Source of the DNA: Candidatus Gastranaerophilales bacterium
Lineage (GTDB): Bacteria; Cyanobacteriota; Vampirovibrionia; Gastranaerophilales; Gastranaerophilaceae
Length of the DNA stretch: 53,667 nt
Assembly: GCA_944323155.1 (NCBI GenBank)
Contig: CALURL010000013.1
Coordinates: 1-53,667, forward strand
Direction of reading: 5' to 3'
Part shown: in pieces, positions 53,569 to 53,667 of the stretch
Position numbering within the stretch: the first letter of the stretch is position 1
Layout of the letters: each line of letters starts with the position of its first letter
The notes under the pieces: generated by a model
The model's input: the letters and a program-made list of their open reading frames with translations, nothing else
Database searches by the model: none
Told to the model about the DNA's origin: nothing
Program-made: the position numbers and the translations under genes

Positions 53569-53600
53569 AAAAATTCCGTTTTATAAGCGGAATTTTTTTT
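53569..53600 (+). terminator. Rho-independent terminator
   Basis: AAATTCCG/CGGAATTT arms with a nine-base loop, followed by a long T-run. It ends the RpaB-like gene. Confidence 0.75.
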
Positions 53601-53610
53601 ATAAAAGCTC

Positions 53611-53638
53611 TTGATTTCAATAATGTTTATGATAATAT
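53611..53638 (+). promoter_or_regulatory. Outgoing promoter at the window end
   Basis: TTGATT (53611-53616), 16 bases, TGA-TAATAT (hexamer 53633-53638). The start near 53645 lies just before ATG 53647 or 53652. The gene runs off the window after at most seven codons and cannot be identified. Confidence 0.5.
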
Positions 53639-53667
53639 AAAATAGAATGATATGGCGTCTGTCTTCA

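Noticed and set aside
1-53667. CRISPR arrays, insertion sequences, rRNA genes, prophage genes
   Set aside because: No regularly spaced repeats, transposase, integrase, phage structural or rRNA sequence was seen on either strand.

Overview
The window is a gene-dense, clearly AT-rich bacterial chromosome segment, mostly housekeeping genes on both strands. I infer a non-photosynthetic relative of Cyanobacteria, most likely Vampirovibrionia/Melainabacteria of the gut order Gastranaerophilales. The grounds are: an OmpR-type regulator that reads like cyanobacterial RpaB/Ycf27; LL-diaminopimelate aminotransferase (dapL); a diderm cell plan (kdsB); split acetyl-CoA carboxylase subunits (accD-accA); glycogen synthase; and several prepilins of the FTLAEVL-ITLG type. 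The taxonomic call rests on recognition, not on a search.

Layout. 1-2300: tRNA-Thr, a DUF486 membrane protein, a GT39-type glycosyltransferase, a compositionally odd intergenic stretch and tRNA-Gly. 2337-8147: dnaE with a coupled small gene, then two tandem WYL-like regulators. 8148-11196: a gene-poor stretch, prepilin 1, anmK and a small protein. 11188-15032 (minus): Gfo/Idh oxidoreductase-pgsA-trmL-nnrD, preceded by a family-2 glycosyltransferase. 15199-18586: a small membrane protein, then an acyltransferase-amidohydrolase-dacB operon. 18770-25436 (plus): tig, clpP, clpX, polA and a small exported protein. 25433-31037: tlyA, tatD, gatD, gtrA, proS and a TPR protein. 31162-36144: an exported protein, prepilin 2, a CHASE2-GGDEF protein, rpmE and prepilin 3. 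36202-45873: ruvB, dapL, a 1161-residue zinc-ribbon/STAND-like protein joined to glgA, an EamA transporter, a HAD phosphatase and a TPR lipoprotein-sized protein. 46023-52537: recR-ybaB, a matrixin-like protease, a GNAT-like protein, the accD-accA-prmA-small-kdsB operon and an XRE regulator. 52796-end: the RpaB-like regulator and an outgoing promoter.

The most striking observation is that all three prepilin genes carry a run of exactly ten G (or, in one, ten C on the coding strand) just after the start codon. In each, the run puts the start codon out of frame with the prepilin body, and in each one extra base (11) restores a complete prepilin. Each gene has its own near-consensus promoter and Shine-Dalgarno. 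This looks like a set of phase-variable surface pilin genes (contingency loci), all recorded in the OFF state; homopolymer miscalling is the main alternative.

The second pattern is a recurrent leaderless-promoter layout. At least ten genes (dnaE, the DUF374 acyltransferase, tlyA, tatD, gatD, the 31037 TPR gene, the zinc-ribbon giant, EamA, the matrixin and the XRE regulator) lack a Shine-Dalgarno and instead have a -10 box, often extended (TGn), ending exactly six bases before the start codon, so transcription should start at or next to the start codon.
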